The translations under genes were made by a program, and so were the position numbers. Below, in pieces: positions 1 through 12,168 of a stretch of DNA of 64,000 nt. This DNA comes from Callipepla californica brunnescens (taxonomy: Eukaryota; Chordata; Aves; Galliformes; Odontophoridae), in NCBI GenBank assembly GCA_023055505.1, contig JALIRH010000001.1:8806467-8870466 (forward strand). The letters run 5' to 3'. How positions within the stretch are numbered: position 1 is the stretch's first letter; each line of letters begins with the position of its first letter. Below the pieces are notes generated by a model that was not told the DNA's origin, did not search any database, and was given only the letters and a program-made list of their open reading frames with translations.

Positions 1-1743
1 GGGCATTTGATATACAATCTGCTAGCACTTAATAAGAAGTATTCCAAGTAATGGCACAGCATTATTATCATATCACTTAGTAAAATGGCAGCAAATTATT
101 GTATTATTCACATCTCGTTGGGTCCATGCTATTATCACAGAGATGCCTTTAAAGATGACATTTAACATACTCCTTTTATACAGTAAAGTGGTTAAAAGCA
201 CATTCTAATTTTAAAATATTTCTGATCCCTTGACAGCTTACCCAAGCATTCTGCAAGCCCCCCTGCCTCACCAGTTGTTAACTACAGCTCTAAAACTTCT
301 TATAATTATGAACATTGCAGTCACACTAAATTAGACTGACAGATGAAATACTGATTACTAAGGACTTATTAAGGACTACTTTGCAACCAATTATTCTGAC
401 ATTTGACTTGATTTGACAGTTGAATTGAGTAGAAGATTCTTCCAAAACAGTAGAGATGAATTTAATTTATATCCTCATAATTTTAAGATAAATGTTCAAG
501 ACAGATTCATTAATACACCACTACAAAATATATTTTATCTTGGAGCATCATGATTCAAGTGATAGACAAATCATAAAAACATGGGGTCTTAAACATGAAT
601 GTAGTGTATTCTCTCATATTTTTAGATTTGGCAACTGCCACATGGTGTCTCTAGCATAAGAAAGAGCATTTTATTGACAGCTTCCAGGAATTTTTGCTGA
701 CCATTAAATTGAGAAAAACAAAAAATATATTTACAAATTGTTAAATATTTTTCCTGTAAAGTGATAAAACTCATTAAACGAGATTACATCCAATTTTCAG
801 TGTTGTAACTTTGCTGTACAATTACATGCAAATTTACTGCCATTATATTGTTTCCCAGTAATTACTAAAATATTTCTGCAATTTAGTGAATTTCACCTGG
901 AAATTCTCTGAAACACATACTCCACCTTTTCAAATTTGCTGATAAGAATTAGCAGAAAAATATTACCCCTTACTCTAAACTCTGTGAGTCTAATTTCAGA
1001 GAACAAGTTTGCTTTAGCAAATGATGACAAATACTGATTCCCAAGAAACCTTCTTCTCTGAAAGAGGCAAAGGGATGAATATATAGAAAATGAAGAAAGG
1101 AATTTGTTGTGCCAACTAACGGGAACTAATGAAGTTTTTTCAAAGCATTTTTTTTTTGTCTACTTTAAGATTTAGGAATCTTCACCTATTTGTCACAGAT
1201 TAATGTATTAATGAAAAATATCTTAGGTAGAGTTTGTATATTTTTGTTTTTGCCTATCGCCTTTTTTTACTGTGCTCAGTTCCATCAAGAAAATTAATCA
1301 AGTCAAATTCAAAACTATAATTCTGCTCCTTGTAAGGTATCAATTTCCCTGTGAGTTTCCTCTACCAAAACAATATGAGATGTGAACTGAAGGTTAGGAC
1401 TATGGTAAAAATGAAAAAAAAAAAAAAAAATTACATTGACACAACAAACAGAAATAAAACTTCAGAATATTGTACAAATATTTATTATTTTTTGGTTTAA
1501 AATATAATTGGTCTTATAGGGCTTTTTGGTTTCATAATTTGAGTAAGACATAGGTACCAAATAGACATGGTTTTCTCTTTGGACTCTATTTCAGTCCTTT
1601 CATTTCTTAGTGCAGGATAAAGCTAATAAACAGAAATAAATATGTTCTTCTTTAATAACAGAAGTAGCTATATCTTTTTCCAAAACATTTAGCTGGTACT
1701 ATGACTCCTATCAGCTAATCTTTTTCAAAGCCTCAGAAAAAAA
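1..1743. other. AT-rich unique stretch, no gene seen
   Basis: No recognisable gene, exon or transposon. Reading frames are short and broken on both strands. The only simple-sequence feature is a 17-base A run at 1414-1430, with no identifiable retrocopy upstream of it. It ends where the first CR1 tail begins. Confidence 0.6.
1414..1430 (+). repeat. 17-base poly(A) tract
   Basis: A pure A run with no recognisable retroposon upstream of it. Confidence 0.85.
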
Positions 1744-2620
1744 TCATAGAACCATAGAATTCTTGGGAGGGACCTTCAGAGGTCATCTAGCCCAACTCCC
1801 CTGCAGTGAACAGGGATATCCACAGCTAGCTTAGACTGCGCAGGACAGCCTTGCCATGAAAGTCTCCAGGGACAGGACATCAGCCAGTTCTCTGGGAAGT
1901 CTGTTCCAGTGCCTCACCACAACACTGTGAAAGACTTTTCTTATATCTAACCTAAATCTACTCTCTTTAAGCATGAAACCGTTTGTTTCATCACAACAGA
2001 TTTTGCTAAAGAGTCTTTTCCCTTCTTTCTTCTAGCTCCCCTTTAGATACTGAAAGGTTGCTATCAGTCACCTCAGTGCCTTCTCTTCTCTACACTGAAT
2101 AGCCCCAGCTCTCTCAGACTTTCCTTGTAGGAGAAGTGTTCCATCCCTTGGATCATTTTTGTGGCCCTCCTCTGGACATGCTCAAACAGGTCCATGTCTC
2201 TCCTACACTGAAGACTCAACATCTGAATGCAGTACTTCAGGTGAGGCCACATCAGAGCAGAGAGGTAGAATCACCTCCCTCGACCTGCTGGCCACAGTTG
2301 GAGTTTATGAGCTGTAAGGACATATTGTAGGCTCATGTCCAGCTTTCTATCCACCAGTACCCCCAGAGATTTTTGGCAGGGCTCATTCAATCCTTTAATC
2401 TGCCAGCTTGTATTAATAGTGGATGTTGCCTTGACCCAGGTGCAAGACTTTGTACTTGGATTTGTTGAACCTCGTGAGATTCACCTGGGCCCACTGCTCA
2501 AGCCTGTCTAGGTCCCTCCAAATGGCATCCCAACCCTCTGGTGTGTCAACCACACCCCACAGCTTGGTGTCATCAGTGAACCTGACAAAGGTACACTTGA
2601 CTCCACCATCAATGTCTTTA
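1744..2620 (-). mobile_element. CR1 non-LTR retrotransposon, 5'-truncated
   Basis: CR1 LINE in minus orientation. The left edge carries the CR1 3' terminus as its reverse complement (ATCATAGAACCATAGAATTC), followed by the usual 3' UTR phrases: 'gaccttcagaggtcatctag', 'tctgttccagtgcctcacca', 'ccctcctctggacatgctc' and 'aggtgaggccacatcagagc'. It then reaches the C-terminal part of ORF2 near 2330-2600, where the lysine-rich 'caagactttgtacttgga' region and the 'tttggtgtcatcagtgaac' region, just past the polymerase motif, can be recognised. About 880 bp remain of a family whose full length is about 4.5 kb, so the 5' part is missing, as in most CR1 copies. Frames are broken, so it is inactive. The divergence suggests an old insertion. 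Confidence 0.93.
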
Positions 2621-3079
2621 GTCAGAGGAGACTGAAATGCACTTTAAATTCTGAAGAAAATAAGTAAGTTTCTACATAATAGTTTGGTTTTTCTGACAGA
2701 AAAATTTGAGATACCATAAATGTCACTGCCTGTGTTAAAAACACAGACTCAAAATGTGAGTAAGGATTTCAGTTTCTGAATCTGTCATTCATACATCTTT
2801 ATGAAAATTGGGTGGAAAAGGATGAGTGGGTGCTGATTGAAAGTGTGATTGCTGCAAATTAATTATTTTGAGTGAAAATCATTTTTGGAGTAAAATAAAA
2901 GTATTTAAACTGCCAGTATCTCAGTGAAAAATTCTTTCATCCTGACATAGTATATTTCATCATTTACTCAGTAAAATTTTGTATTTTTTTCATTTCCTTC
3001 TTATTCTAAGCAACCAATTCTGTTCTTTGGAAAACAGTAATATGCTATCACATCTGTAAACAAATGTCTTACCTAGAAT

Positions 3080-4258
3080 TTCATAGAATCATAAAATCAT
3101 AGATTCACTAGATCTATGACTTTATTAATTAAATTATTAAAGTCTAATGATCCACGTGACACCAGTAATACCCACTAAACCATGTCCCTAAGTATTCTGT
3201 CTTCCCTTTCCTTAAATATCTCCAGGAGCAGTGACTGTGACTTTCCTGTACAACCTGCTCCAATGTCTAACCACTCTTTCTGAGAATATTCAACCTGAAC
3301 CTCCCATTACACAACATGAAGATACTAACTGGGAGAAAAACACCTTGAGAGTAGCCCTTCTGAGAAGAAATTAGGGATCCTGGTAGATGAAAAATATAAC
3401 ATGAGCCAGAAGTATATGTCCGGAAGGCCAACATTGCCATGGTCTGTGTCAGAAGTAGGGTAGCCAAAAGCAAGGGAGGTAATTTTCTCCCCCTGCTCTG
3501 TCCCCATGAGACCCCATCTAGAGTATTGAGTCCAGGTCAGGGGCTTCCAACAAGGGAAAAATGTTGAATTTTTGGAGAGGGCTCAGAGAAGGGCCACGAA
3601 GATAATCAAAGAGCTGGAGCACATCTCCTACAAAGTCAGGCTTATACAGTCTGGAGGTAAGTTCTCTGCAGTTTTCCAGTATTTAACGGGAGGTTATAAG
3701 CATAAGGGAAATAAATTTTTCATACCAGTAGATCATGATAGGACAAGAGGAATGGTTTTTAACTAAAGGAAGGAATATTTAGAGTAGATGTCCAGGGGAG
3801 GTTTTTTACTTAGAGAGTGCTGAGGTGCTGGAACATGTTACACCTTGCAACAGGTTGCACAAGAGGATGTGGATGCCTTTATCCTGAAGGTGCTCAAAGC
3901 CAGGTTGGATGGGGCCCTTGGCAACCGGATTTAGTACTTGATCTAGCTATTAGCAAACCTGTCTGCAGCAGCGTGGTTGAATCTCAGTGATCCTTGAAGT
4001 CTCTTCCAACCCAAGCCATTCTATGATTCTGTGATTACCTCTCACTCTATCTCTAGTTACCTGGGAGAAGAAGCTGATCCCCAACTTACTACAATCCCCT
4101 TTCTGATTGTTGTAGAGAGTGATAAGACATCCTCTGAGCCTCCAGACTAAATAATCCTAGTTCCCTCAGCCATTCCTTTTAAGACTTGTTTTCAGGAGTC
4201 TTCACCAGCTTCGTTGTCCTTCTCTGGAAACTCCAGGACCTCAGTGCCTTTCTTGTAT
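3080..4258 (-). mobile_element. CR1 retrotransposon (outer copy), split by a nested CR1
   Basis: Minus-strand CR1 in two pieces. Piece 1 (about 3080-3315) starts with the inverted tail at 3081-3107 and runs through 'ccactaaaccatgtcccta', 'aatatctccaggagcagtga' and 'attcaacctgaacctccc'. Piece 2 (about 4037-4258) resumes the same consensus: 'ctagttacctgggagaagaa', 'gttgtagagagtgataagac', 'cttcaccagcttcgttgtcc'. The roughly 720 bp between them is a plus-strand CR1. About a dozen bases of the outer element seem to be missing at the junction, which would fit a small target deletion at insertion. Inactive and 5'-truncated. Confidence 0.88.
3316..4036 (+). mobile_element. CR1 retrotransposon nested inside another CR1
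   Basis: Plus-strand CR1 lying within the outer minus-strand copy. It begins in the ORF2 C-terminal region ('actgggagaaaaacaccttg', 'gggatcctggtagatgaaaa'), passes the 'gagaccccatctagagtatt' and 'gagctggagcacatctccta' segments, and ends in the 3' UTR ('tgatccttgaagtctcttcc') with the terminal 'ttctatgattctgtgatt' at 4019-4036. The reading frame is broken by stops. It must be younger than the element it interrupts. No long target duplication is seen, as is usual for CR1. Confidence 0.9.
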
Positions 4259-7200
4259 TGTATTGCCTTTGAGAGACATGGTTTTTCAAATACATTGGCA
4301 ATGTGCTACTTCCTGTAAGTCTGAGTCAATGCACTGTCATCTGGAGCCTGCCTGGAATACTCCATATCATCTGAATTGGTACTACATGGCAATATTCAGG
4401 CCAATAACCAATGAGTACATCAAGGTGGTGGTATCTAATACATGGGAAAACTTGTATATCCAGGCATACAAATTCATGTCTTAATAATTGAGTTAAATCT
4501 AACAGCTCTTACATACTCCAGTGGAAAGTAGGCTTCTAAATATTTCGTAGATCTGTGCTTAAGCTCCGTAATGTAAGGAACATCTTCTGAATGGTTTTCT
4601 ACTCTCTCAGTAAAGCCCTGACTTGTTTTTACTGTTTTTACTGCTACATAACTAGAAAGTTATTTCAACCATAAATTCTTAGACAATAATTCTTTTTCCT
4701 CCTTAGTTTTAACTAGATCCCAAGGAGTAAAACCAATTTTATAACCTCTAAATAATCTTTGAATCCCACAGGAGAAAAATACCATTTAAAACCATGCAAG
4801 TGGTAGAAATCCATAGACTTTCTAAGGGAAATTTATCACTGAGATAAGTGAAGAATGTCCCAATCACTTCAAAATATATTGCATCATGTATAAATATCTA
4901 TTTCTCTTGGAGAAGTCAGTATGAAAGTGAAAGTGGATAAATTATTATTAAGAATGATCACCTTCTAGCTAGTAAGAAATGCTTAATCTTCTTTCTGATG
5001 TCACTGTATTAGTTTGCTAGTGCATCAAGCTGTAGATGACAAATAAGCTATAGCTTAGGATTCTGTGGTTACGTATCTGCCTGTTCCAAGAAGGTGTAAA
5101 AAATTGCAAAAATTCCCTAAAAGGAATAACATTTAATATAAAGCAATACTTTCTCTTCATTTTTCATTGTAAATATTCTTCTATCAAAGGAATTGTAGTC
5201 TTAATTGATATAATATCTGGAAACTTAGTGATACTCTGTTCTTTTTTTTTTTTTCTTGGGTTTCTCTGGAGACCTTGTGCTAAAATTCTACAATCAAATG
5301 AGAAGATTTGAAGCAATTTTTCTCCAGGTCACTTCTTCAGAGTGAAAGGCTTTATAAGTAATTCCACATAACAGGGACCTTTTTTTCTGTGCTGTTTGAA
5401 CTTTGAAAAAAAATCAGAATTTCCTCAATAGAGAAAGATATCCTTTGGTACTAGCAGGAGCTCAGCAATTGCACAATTGCACATAATGAAGGCTGCACAT
5501 TAATCAGTATAGCCAATTATCTTTTTTCAGAAACAAATCGAAGCATTTTGACTAAGGTCATACTTCTACAAAGCAGTTTACCAGGTGTCTTGTCATTACT
5601 GTTGATTGCAGTTGCAAACAATAAAAGTAAAAATAAATTCCACAATTATAATTTACATGGGAAAATTCTAATTTGTTGCGATTCACCCACAGCTGTCCTC
5701 TTCAAAAGCTTTTATAACTTTGATACATGGAGTTTATCAGAGGCCAGCAGAAGGAAGAAGAGAATTTCATTGAAGACTTGTTAAAACACTGCAGAGCAAA
5801 GCACACAACAGAGAAAGCTGTATATCTGGCATTTCCATCTCAGAGCCTGTAACACAAATAACACAGCTAGTAGAGGCTGAGTGGTAGGGAGATATCATTT
5901 TACAGCTCATCCACTATTGCCATTTTAGTTAGATGCAAAAGCCCAAAAACTGAAAATGTAATTCTATATGTAGTCTATATGGCATATTCCATGTGCTATT
6001 AGAAAACTTCCCTGGTAAGCTAAGTAGGTTGCTTATTTGGTAACAGACGTTAGTACTACCTCCATGTATCATGGCTTAATACTATATAACAAACATATTC
6101 ATTTGGTGCTTGTTAACCACATTATTGCAGTGACTAGCATTTCAGTAGGTAAAGTGAAGTTAATCATGACATTTTAAATAAAAAATAAGTATATTTTCTC
6201 CAATTGCCTCAGGACTTACCTTTCCAGAAGTCATCTCCTGAAAAAAAATCATAATACACAAGACTATTTTCAAAATCAACTGTGGTTTTGCTATTTTGTA
6301 ATTAACTCTGTATGAGAACAGTATTTCATGCTAGTGTAAACTCACATTTTTGCAATAAATCATGTTTAGCATCACAAAATCCAAACTAAGTATTTTGTTG
6401 TATTTTATGACATTGCAAGGGGAAATCTAATTCTAGAGGGGAAAAGAAAAAAATAACCATGGTTCTCCTCTTTCAGGATATCTTGGTACCTCATAGTGGA
6501 TAGAACAATCAGAAGTGGTACTGGGCTGTTCATACAAACATGTGCACTTACTACATTGACAGCTGTTACTTTCCACAAACCAGCATAAGAGAGAACACAA
6601 GCTATAGGGAGTTGTGTTTTGTTTGTTTGCTTGTTAAAAGTTTCTTATTAAAGCTGTCAAGTGTATTTAGTCTGAAAAAGTAAGCGAAGTATATAGCCTT
6701 ACCACACTATCCACAGAATCACAACTTCTCAGCACTTTAATAAGTGCACAAAGTCTCTATGTACAGTGGATACAGAAGCTGAATTGAATGTTTCAGGATG
6801 GACGAAATTCATAACTCTGAAAGAGAGCTTTTATAAGAAGATCAGTTAAAGAAGTGATCATTTGTCATATAAATACATTTTAATTGCTATTAAACAACTA
6901 CCAATGTACCAAAGTATAGATTTCCTTTCTTTAAGGCCAAATAACTTAAGAGGCATATTAAACTCTGTTAAAAGGCATGATCATGACTATTGCAACTACA
7001 TCCACGGAATTAGTATCTGGGAATGCAAACAAGCTTTTGGCATGTAGAAAAATAGAAATTTAACTCTGAAAATGTACATGCACTTTTACAGAACACTTTT
7101 CCCCATATTAAAAAAATAAAATAATTGTCTAATTGAAATGTGAGCCACATGAACTTTGGAGATACAGATTGCTGTGTGTCTCATGAAACAGAACACTAAC

Positions 7201-10200
7201 AATTTCTTTTTCTTTGTTCAATAACCTACTGACTTTTTGAGTTATTGCACAGAAACATCAGACGTTTCAGGAGGGAAGCATTCATCACTTAGCACTAAAG
7301 TAAAAGAGGAAGTGTTCTTTCAGCATGATATTTGTCTAGAGATTCTTTAAGATCTATATTTCAAAAAAACTTATTGGAGGAAAGATAGCAGGAGTGATCG
7401 TTTTTAAATCCCTTTGATAGATTTTTTTTAATACTTCCCAAAATAAATGCCTTAATAATCTCTTCTTTAAAGATTTTAACTTTATTAAACTAACTCAAAA
7501 AACACTACACTTAAATTGGATTTTCCATGGAGGCTGTATAAAATCGATGCTGATTTGTTCAGACACATTTCTATCTAATAAGTGCTATGTAATTCAATTG
7601 GTATATTGTATATAAACCAATGTCTTTAATTCAGCTTTAGAAGAATTTGTTAACTGTTTCAAGACTCATGATATATTTAAAAATATTACATTAGTCTTTT
7701 GTGATCCTGATACTTTAAAACATGTCCACTGTAGCTCACAGAAATATATCGATTGCTAGGGGAGTAAACTTCAAGTGTTTGAGCTCATGAATCAGACAGC
7801 AGATTAGCAGATTAGCAACTAGTGTACAGTTTGTTGATGTTCAAGCTGGACTTTGGGGAAGAACAGAAATGTTTGGAGATGCTAGAGGTTTGGTTTTTTT
7901 ACAGCTTATTTTAAAAAAATGAAGTTCATAAGTTCATTGTGCGAGCAATAGGAGTTCCAACCTCTCCATAAGAAAATATAAATCATAATCAATGGAAAGT
8001 TATGTAATGTAGATGAAAATTTCTTTCAAGTTGCAAGTTCTCGTGAATTTTGTCTTTAAATTAGAGGAGTAACAAACTTGGCTTCTGAAGTGTAGTGCCA
8101 GGCAAAAAAATAAATAAATCAGACACCAGTATCACGGACAGTTTAGGAACATTTTCAATTTGCAATATGTTGGGACATGCAGTAAGAGAGGACAATCAGA
8201 ACTGCCAAGAATGTGAACTAGCAGTCTTTCTGGAGCAGGATTTGAGCTATATAGTTTCCAGTTATTGCCCAGCATATTTTCAGCTGCTCATATGATTTAC
8301 CATGCTTATCCTTCTGTGCACCGCAGTGCACACCTGTTTCACTCATCACCAATGCCTCTCAAATTGTAAGTGCACAAGATTCAATCGATTGTGCTTTTCT
8401 ACAGCACTATGTAAACAGCGCATTAAACAACAGTAGCTGTTTTTGAATCCTGGGAGCTCTCTTCAGATTTATTGTCTCTTGACACACCCCAATTAGAATG
8501 CTGCATGTTAAGCATATGATTTTGCTGATTTTTAAGCCCCAAATTGGAAAGTTTTCCTTAACAGCAAATGTTTCAGTACAAAAAGTTTATATTCAAATTT
8601 CACAAAAGTACTTCAGATATTTATAAAATTTGAAAATGTATTGTTTTGCCTACACTCAAAACCTTGTAAGCAGGGTCTTAGAGTATCTGAGGGTGATCTA
8701 CATTTTGGATTACCTGTTTCAAATTTGGTAAGGCAAAACTACTCAAGTGTCCTTGTGTCTTCTCCTGTTTCACAGAAAAGTTTCCTTTTGCCTTAGATTC
8801 AACATTGAGAACACCCTTGAAGTTATCGGAGGTAAGGTAATATAGGACTAATAGGACAGAGTATGAACACAGAGGTAGCTGGGATCACATGAGGAGTCCT
8901 GGTTTTCATGAGCTGGAGATAAAAACTAGAAATTGGGAGAATAAATAGAATAAAGAAGATGTTGAAGTATTTGGATATGAGAAGAAAGTAAATGAAAACT
9001 GATTGAGAGCTCCATTGCTGATATGGGGTTTCATGGAAGGGGAAGAAAACTGTGATTTTTTACTTGATTAGACATTCAGAGAAGGAGGGCTAGAGCTAGC
9101 TGGACAGGGATACTCTGAGAAATGAGAGTTGAGTAGTCTTAAGACCTGACTTGATACTTTCTACTTTGTTTCTTATCAAGTATCTGCTTTAATATTTTTA
9201 TTAGATCAAAAGTAAATTTATAAGACAAATTTTACATCTACAGGCATGTAGATAAGAGGGATACCATCAAAAGTTTTCATCAATTTCTGTAAAAAAAAGC
9301 AGGCCTATTGTCTGACCCTAATGCCAAAGGTGTCTTTTCTTCCCTAGAGATAAACTCTTTGCCCACCAGCAGAGGACGACCTCTATGTGTGGTGATACCA
9401 GTCATCCATCCTTGAGACACAAGGTATATGAAGCCAAGTCCAGTGCTTGACTCTATAGTCTGGTTCTCCTTGGTTTATTAGTGTGGTTATGACTAGCCAA
9501 GAGTGTATTAATAGTATAACCATTTGATGGCACATGACTGTCAAGAAATGGTAACAATCTCACTCAAATCTTGAGAGAAGAACTATGATGTTTCCTGTTT
9601 CAAATAAAAAGGTATTTCTTAGACAGGAAGTATGTAGATTTCAATTGAAATTTGAGCCTTGGATAAAAAACTGGAGAGCACACATCTTTAGGACTGCACA
9701 GCCACCATGCTCAGCTTTTCATCTGTGAGATAGATAATAGTATTATTTCTGCACAGATGCAGCGAAACTTACTTATTATTGACCCGATAGCACTACATAT
9801 CTCGTTGATAAGCACAACTGAGAACTATTTAGAGGATCTTCAGTACTGTGAAATAAATGAGAGGCCAGACACTGAAGAATGACAACAAATATACTGAATA
9901 GCTGCTCAGTCAGAGAGCAATGAGTGAGAAGTTCTCAAGAATATATAACCTGTTCCTATAATTATGGACATGTGAGCCTTTTCTGTTTTCTATTCTCAGT
10001 AGGGTTCTAACACACTTTTTATATGTAACACTCTGATTATACAACAACTTCTTAACCTCAAAGAGTTTGAACAAGGGGTGAAAACTATCTGGAACAGGTT
10101 CAGAGAAAATTATTGACAAGAAATCTGAACTGATCTGCAATCTATCCCATTCTAGGTCTGTCCTACATCAGCTGCATGACTGTAGGAAGACACATCTTAA

Positions 10201-11170
10201 CAAGCCAATGACATTTCATACTGCCTCTCAAATATGGAGTCATTCCACCAACATCTAAACCACCTCAGTATGTCAGCACTCCACTATTACTAGGACATTA
10301 ATGAAAACACTAATAGCGGAGTCTTTGCAGCCATTTAAAGCCACCAGGGAAGAGTAGGTCAACCAAATGTATCAAAAGATAATCTCTAGCATGCTTTAAG
10401 ATTTAGGTCACTTCTCTGCTTACATGGGGCTCACTCACAACTGAGGTTTTCATCTGCTTTCATAAAAATATTGTTGATTGTTTGTAAAACCTAACTGAAA
10501 ACTGATCCCAGGATGTGACCTTCTGATGTGTTATTTACAGTGGCAAACAGTCCAAAATAGGAAGAGATGTATCATTTAATTATTTTTTTTTCTTGGTCAT
10601 TTGTCACATCACAGTAGTCCAACAAAACTAAAGAGGCCAAATCAGTAGTTGAGGATGGCCATTGCAACATTACAAATCTAAATCTCATAGATAAATCTTC
10701 TGTCTCTGAGCAGTATAAAGCAACAAAAGTAGAAAGTGTTTTACAAAGTACTTCTCTAGATATATGAATGTTGTGACTAAAAGGTGACTGAATTATAACA
10801 TTCTAAGACACATTTTACTTTGCTAATGAGCACTCAGAGCTTCAGATTTGATTCTTACATCCTCATTGTGTTAAGTTATATGTGCTGCTGGTAGAAAGGC
10901 TATCCCATAAGTTTTAGCAGGGCACCTGAACTTCAGCTTGCCTTAGCTGACAGCAAATGTGCATTTGTGACAGTGCAGCTAAGTCAGTATATTGTACTTC
11001 CTTTTTACATTCCAATTTCAATTTTTTATTTAGCATTCCCATAGAGAAATAAAATAGTGAAGGGGATTTTCTAACCTATTTAATAAGCTTCACTTAATCT
11101 CTGGTTTACTGTAATGTATAATTATACAAATCGTATCAATTCTAGGGCTACTTCTGTTCAATATTTTTTT
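4259..11170. other. Long AT-rich unique stretch, no gene seen
   Basis: About 6.9 kb without a recognisable gene or a young transposon. Frames are short (longest about 78 codons) and match no family I know. Small features: a T run at 5242-5254, a period-8 duplication (AGATTAGC twice) at 7801-7816, and a perfect 7-bp hairpin at 8315-8332. It could be intergenic or intronic; the sequence alone does not decide. Confidence 0.6.
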
Positions 11171-12060
11171 CTGCTCAGTGATCTGGATGCAGGAGTTGAA
11201 TGCATTCTTAGAAATACCAATAATGATACCAAAGTGGGAGGTGCTGTTGACGACTAGGAAGGACCCAGGAAGTTTTGCAGAGGGGTCTGGATATATTTAA
11301 ATATGGGGTCAGTAAAAGAATAAAGTTCATCAAAGGTGAATACTGGGTTTTGCACCTGGGATGGAGTAATGCTGGATACAGGCACAGACTGGGAGATGAG
11401 TATCTAGAGAGCAGCTCTGAAGGAGGGGACCTGGGGATGCTGGTGACAGCAGGTTCAACATGAACCAGCAATGTTCTGGCAGCCAGGAGGACAAAGCATA
11501 TTTTGTGGTGCATTAAAAACAAGACCACCAGCCAGTCAAAAGAAGTGATTCTCCTGCTATATTTAGCAGTGTTGCAGCCTTCCCTCGAGTGGTTGTGCAG
11601 TTCTAGGCCCAAAAATATAAAGAGGTCTTTTGAGGCATGCAGAGGGCAACAAAGCAGGTTAAAAGTGCTGAAAGGCAAGTTTCATGAGGAGAGATTGAGG
11701 ACACTGGAGTTGTCTAGCCTGGAGAAAAAGAGACTGAGAAGAGTCTTTGTTGTTTTCTATGACTTCCAGAGAAGAGGAGTGCAGAGGGAGGGTGCTGATC
11801 TCCCTTGTCACTGCCAGACAAGATGCTTGGGAATGGCACAAAAATGTATGCACAAAGAGAGGTTCAAATAAAGTATTAAGAAAAAAGTATTTACTATGTG
11901 AGTTGTCAAACGCTGGAATAAGCTTCCTGGAGAATGGCCTGCCAGTGTTTAAAAGCATTTGGACAATGCCCTCAGTAATGTAATTTAATTTTACATTAGC
12001 CCTAAAGTGGTCATGAAGTTGGACTCGATGATCATTGTAAGTCCATTCCAACTATTCTAC
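11171..12060 (+). mobile_element. CR1 retrotransposon, old 5'-truncated copy
   Basis: Plus-strand CR1 starting just before the polymerase motif region of ORF2 ('cagtgatctggatgcagg', 'aatgataccaaagtgggagg'). It continues through 'gggttttgcacctgggatgg', 'aggggacctggggatgctgg', 'agagggcaacaaagcaggtt' and 'gagagattgaggacactgga', and ends in a 3' UTR with 'gttggactcgatgatcattg'. Open frames on both strands here (up to 156 codons) arise inside this relic and are not genes; the sense frame at 11503-11871 is a patchwork of ORF2 C-terminus and UTR. High divergence and many small indels mark it as one of the older copies. Confidence 0.9.
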
Positions 12061-12077
12061 TGTAGCAGTTTCAAGCA

Positions 12078-12168
12078 CCATTCCATTCTATTCTGTTCTG
12101 TTATATTCGATTTTGTTCTGTCCTGTTCCATTCCATTCTACTCCGTGATTCTATTTCATTTCATTCTA
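12078..12168 (+). repeat. Degenerate ATTCY pentamer repeat after a CR1 tail
   Basis: A run of imperfect ATTCC, ATTCT and GTTCT units (for example CCATTCCATTCTATTCTG) directly follows the 3' end of the CR1 at 11171-12060. It probably grew by slippage from the CR1 terminal ATTCTATG-type repeat and then decayed. The unit resembles the simple ATTCC satellite motif, but the array is short and impure. Confidence 0.75.

Noticed and set aside
1414..1430. Poly(A) run as the tail of a processed pseudogene
   Set aside because: No recognisable retrocopied gene body upstream and no flanking target duplication noticed.
11208..12051. Several overlapping open frames of 78-156 codons on both strands
   Set aside because: They lie wholly or mostly inside the CR1 copy at 11171-12060; the sense frames are ORF2/UTR debris and the antisense ones are chance.
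12078..12168. ATTCC-type satellite DNA marking heterochromatin
   Set aside because: Only about 90 bp, impure, and directly attached to a CR1 tail; a tail-derived simple repeat explains it better.
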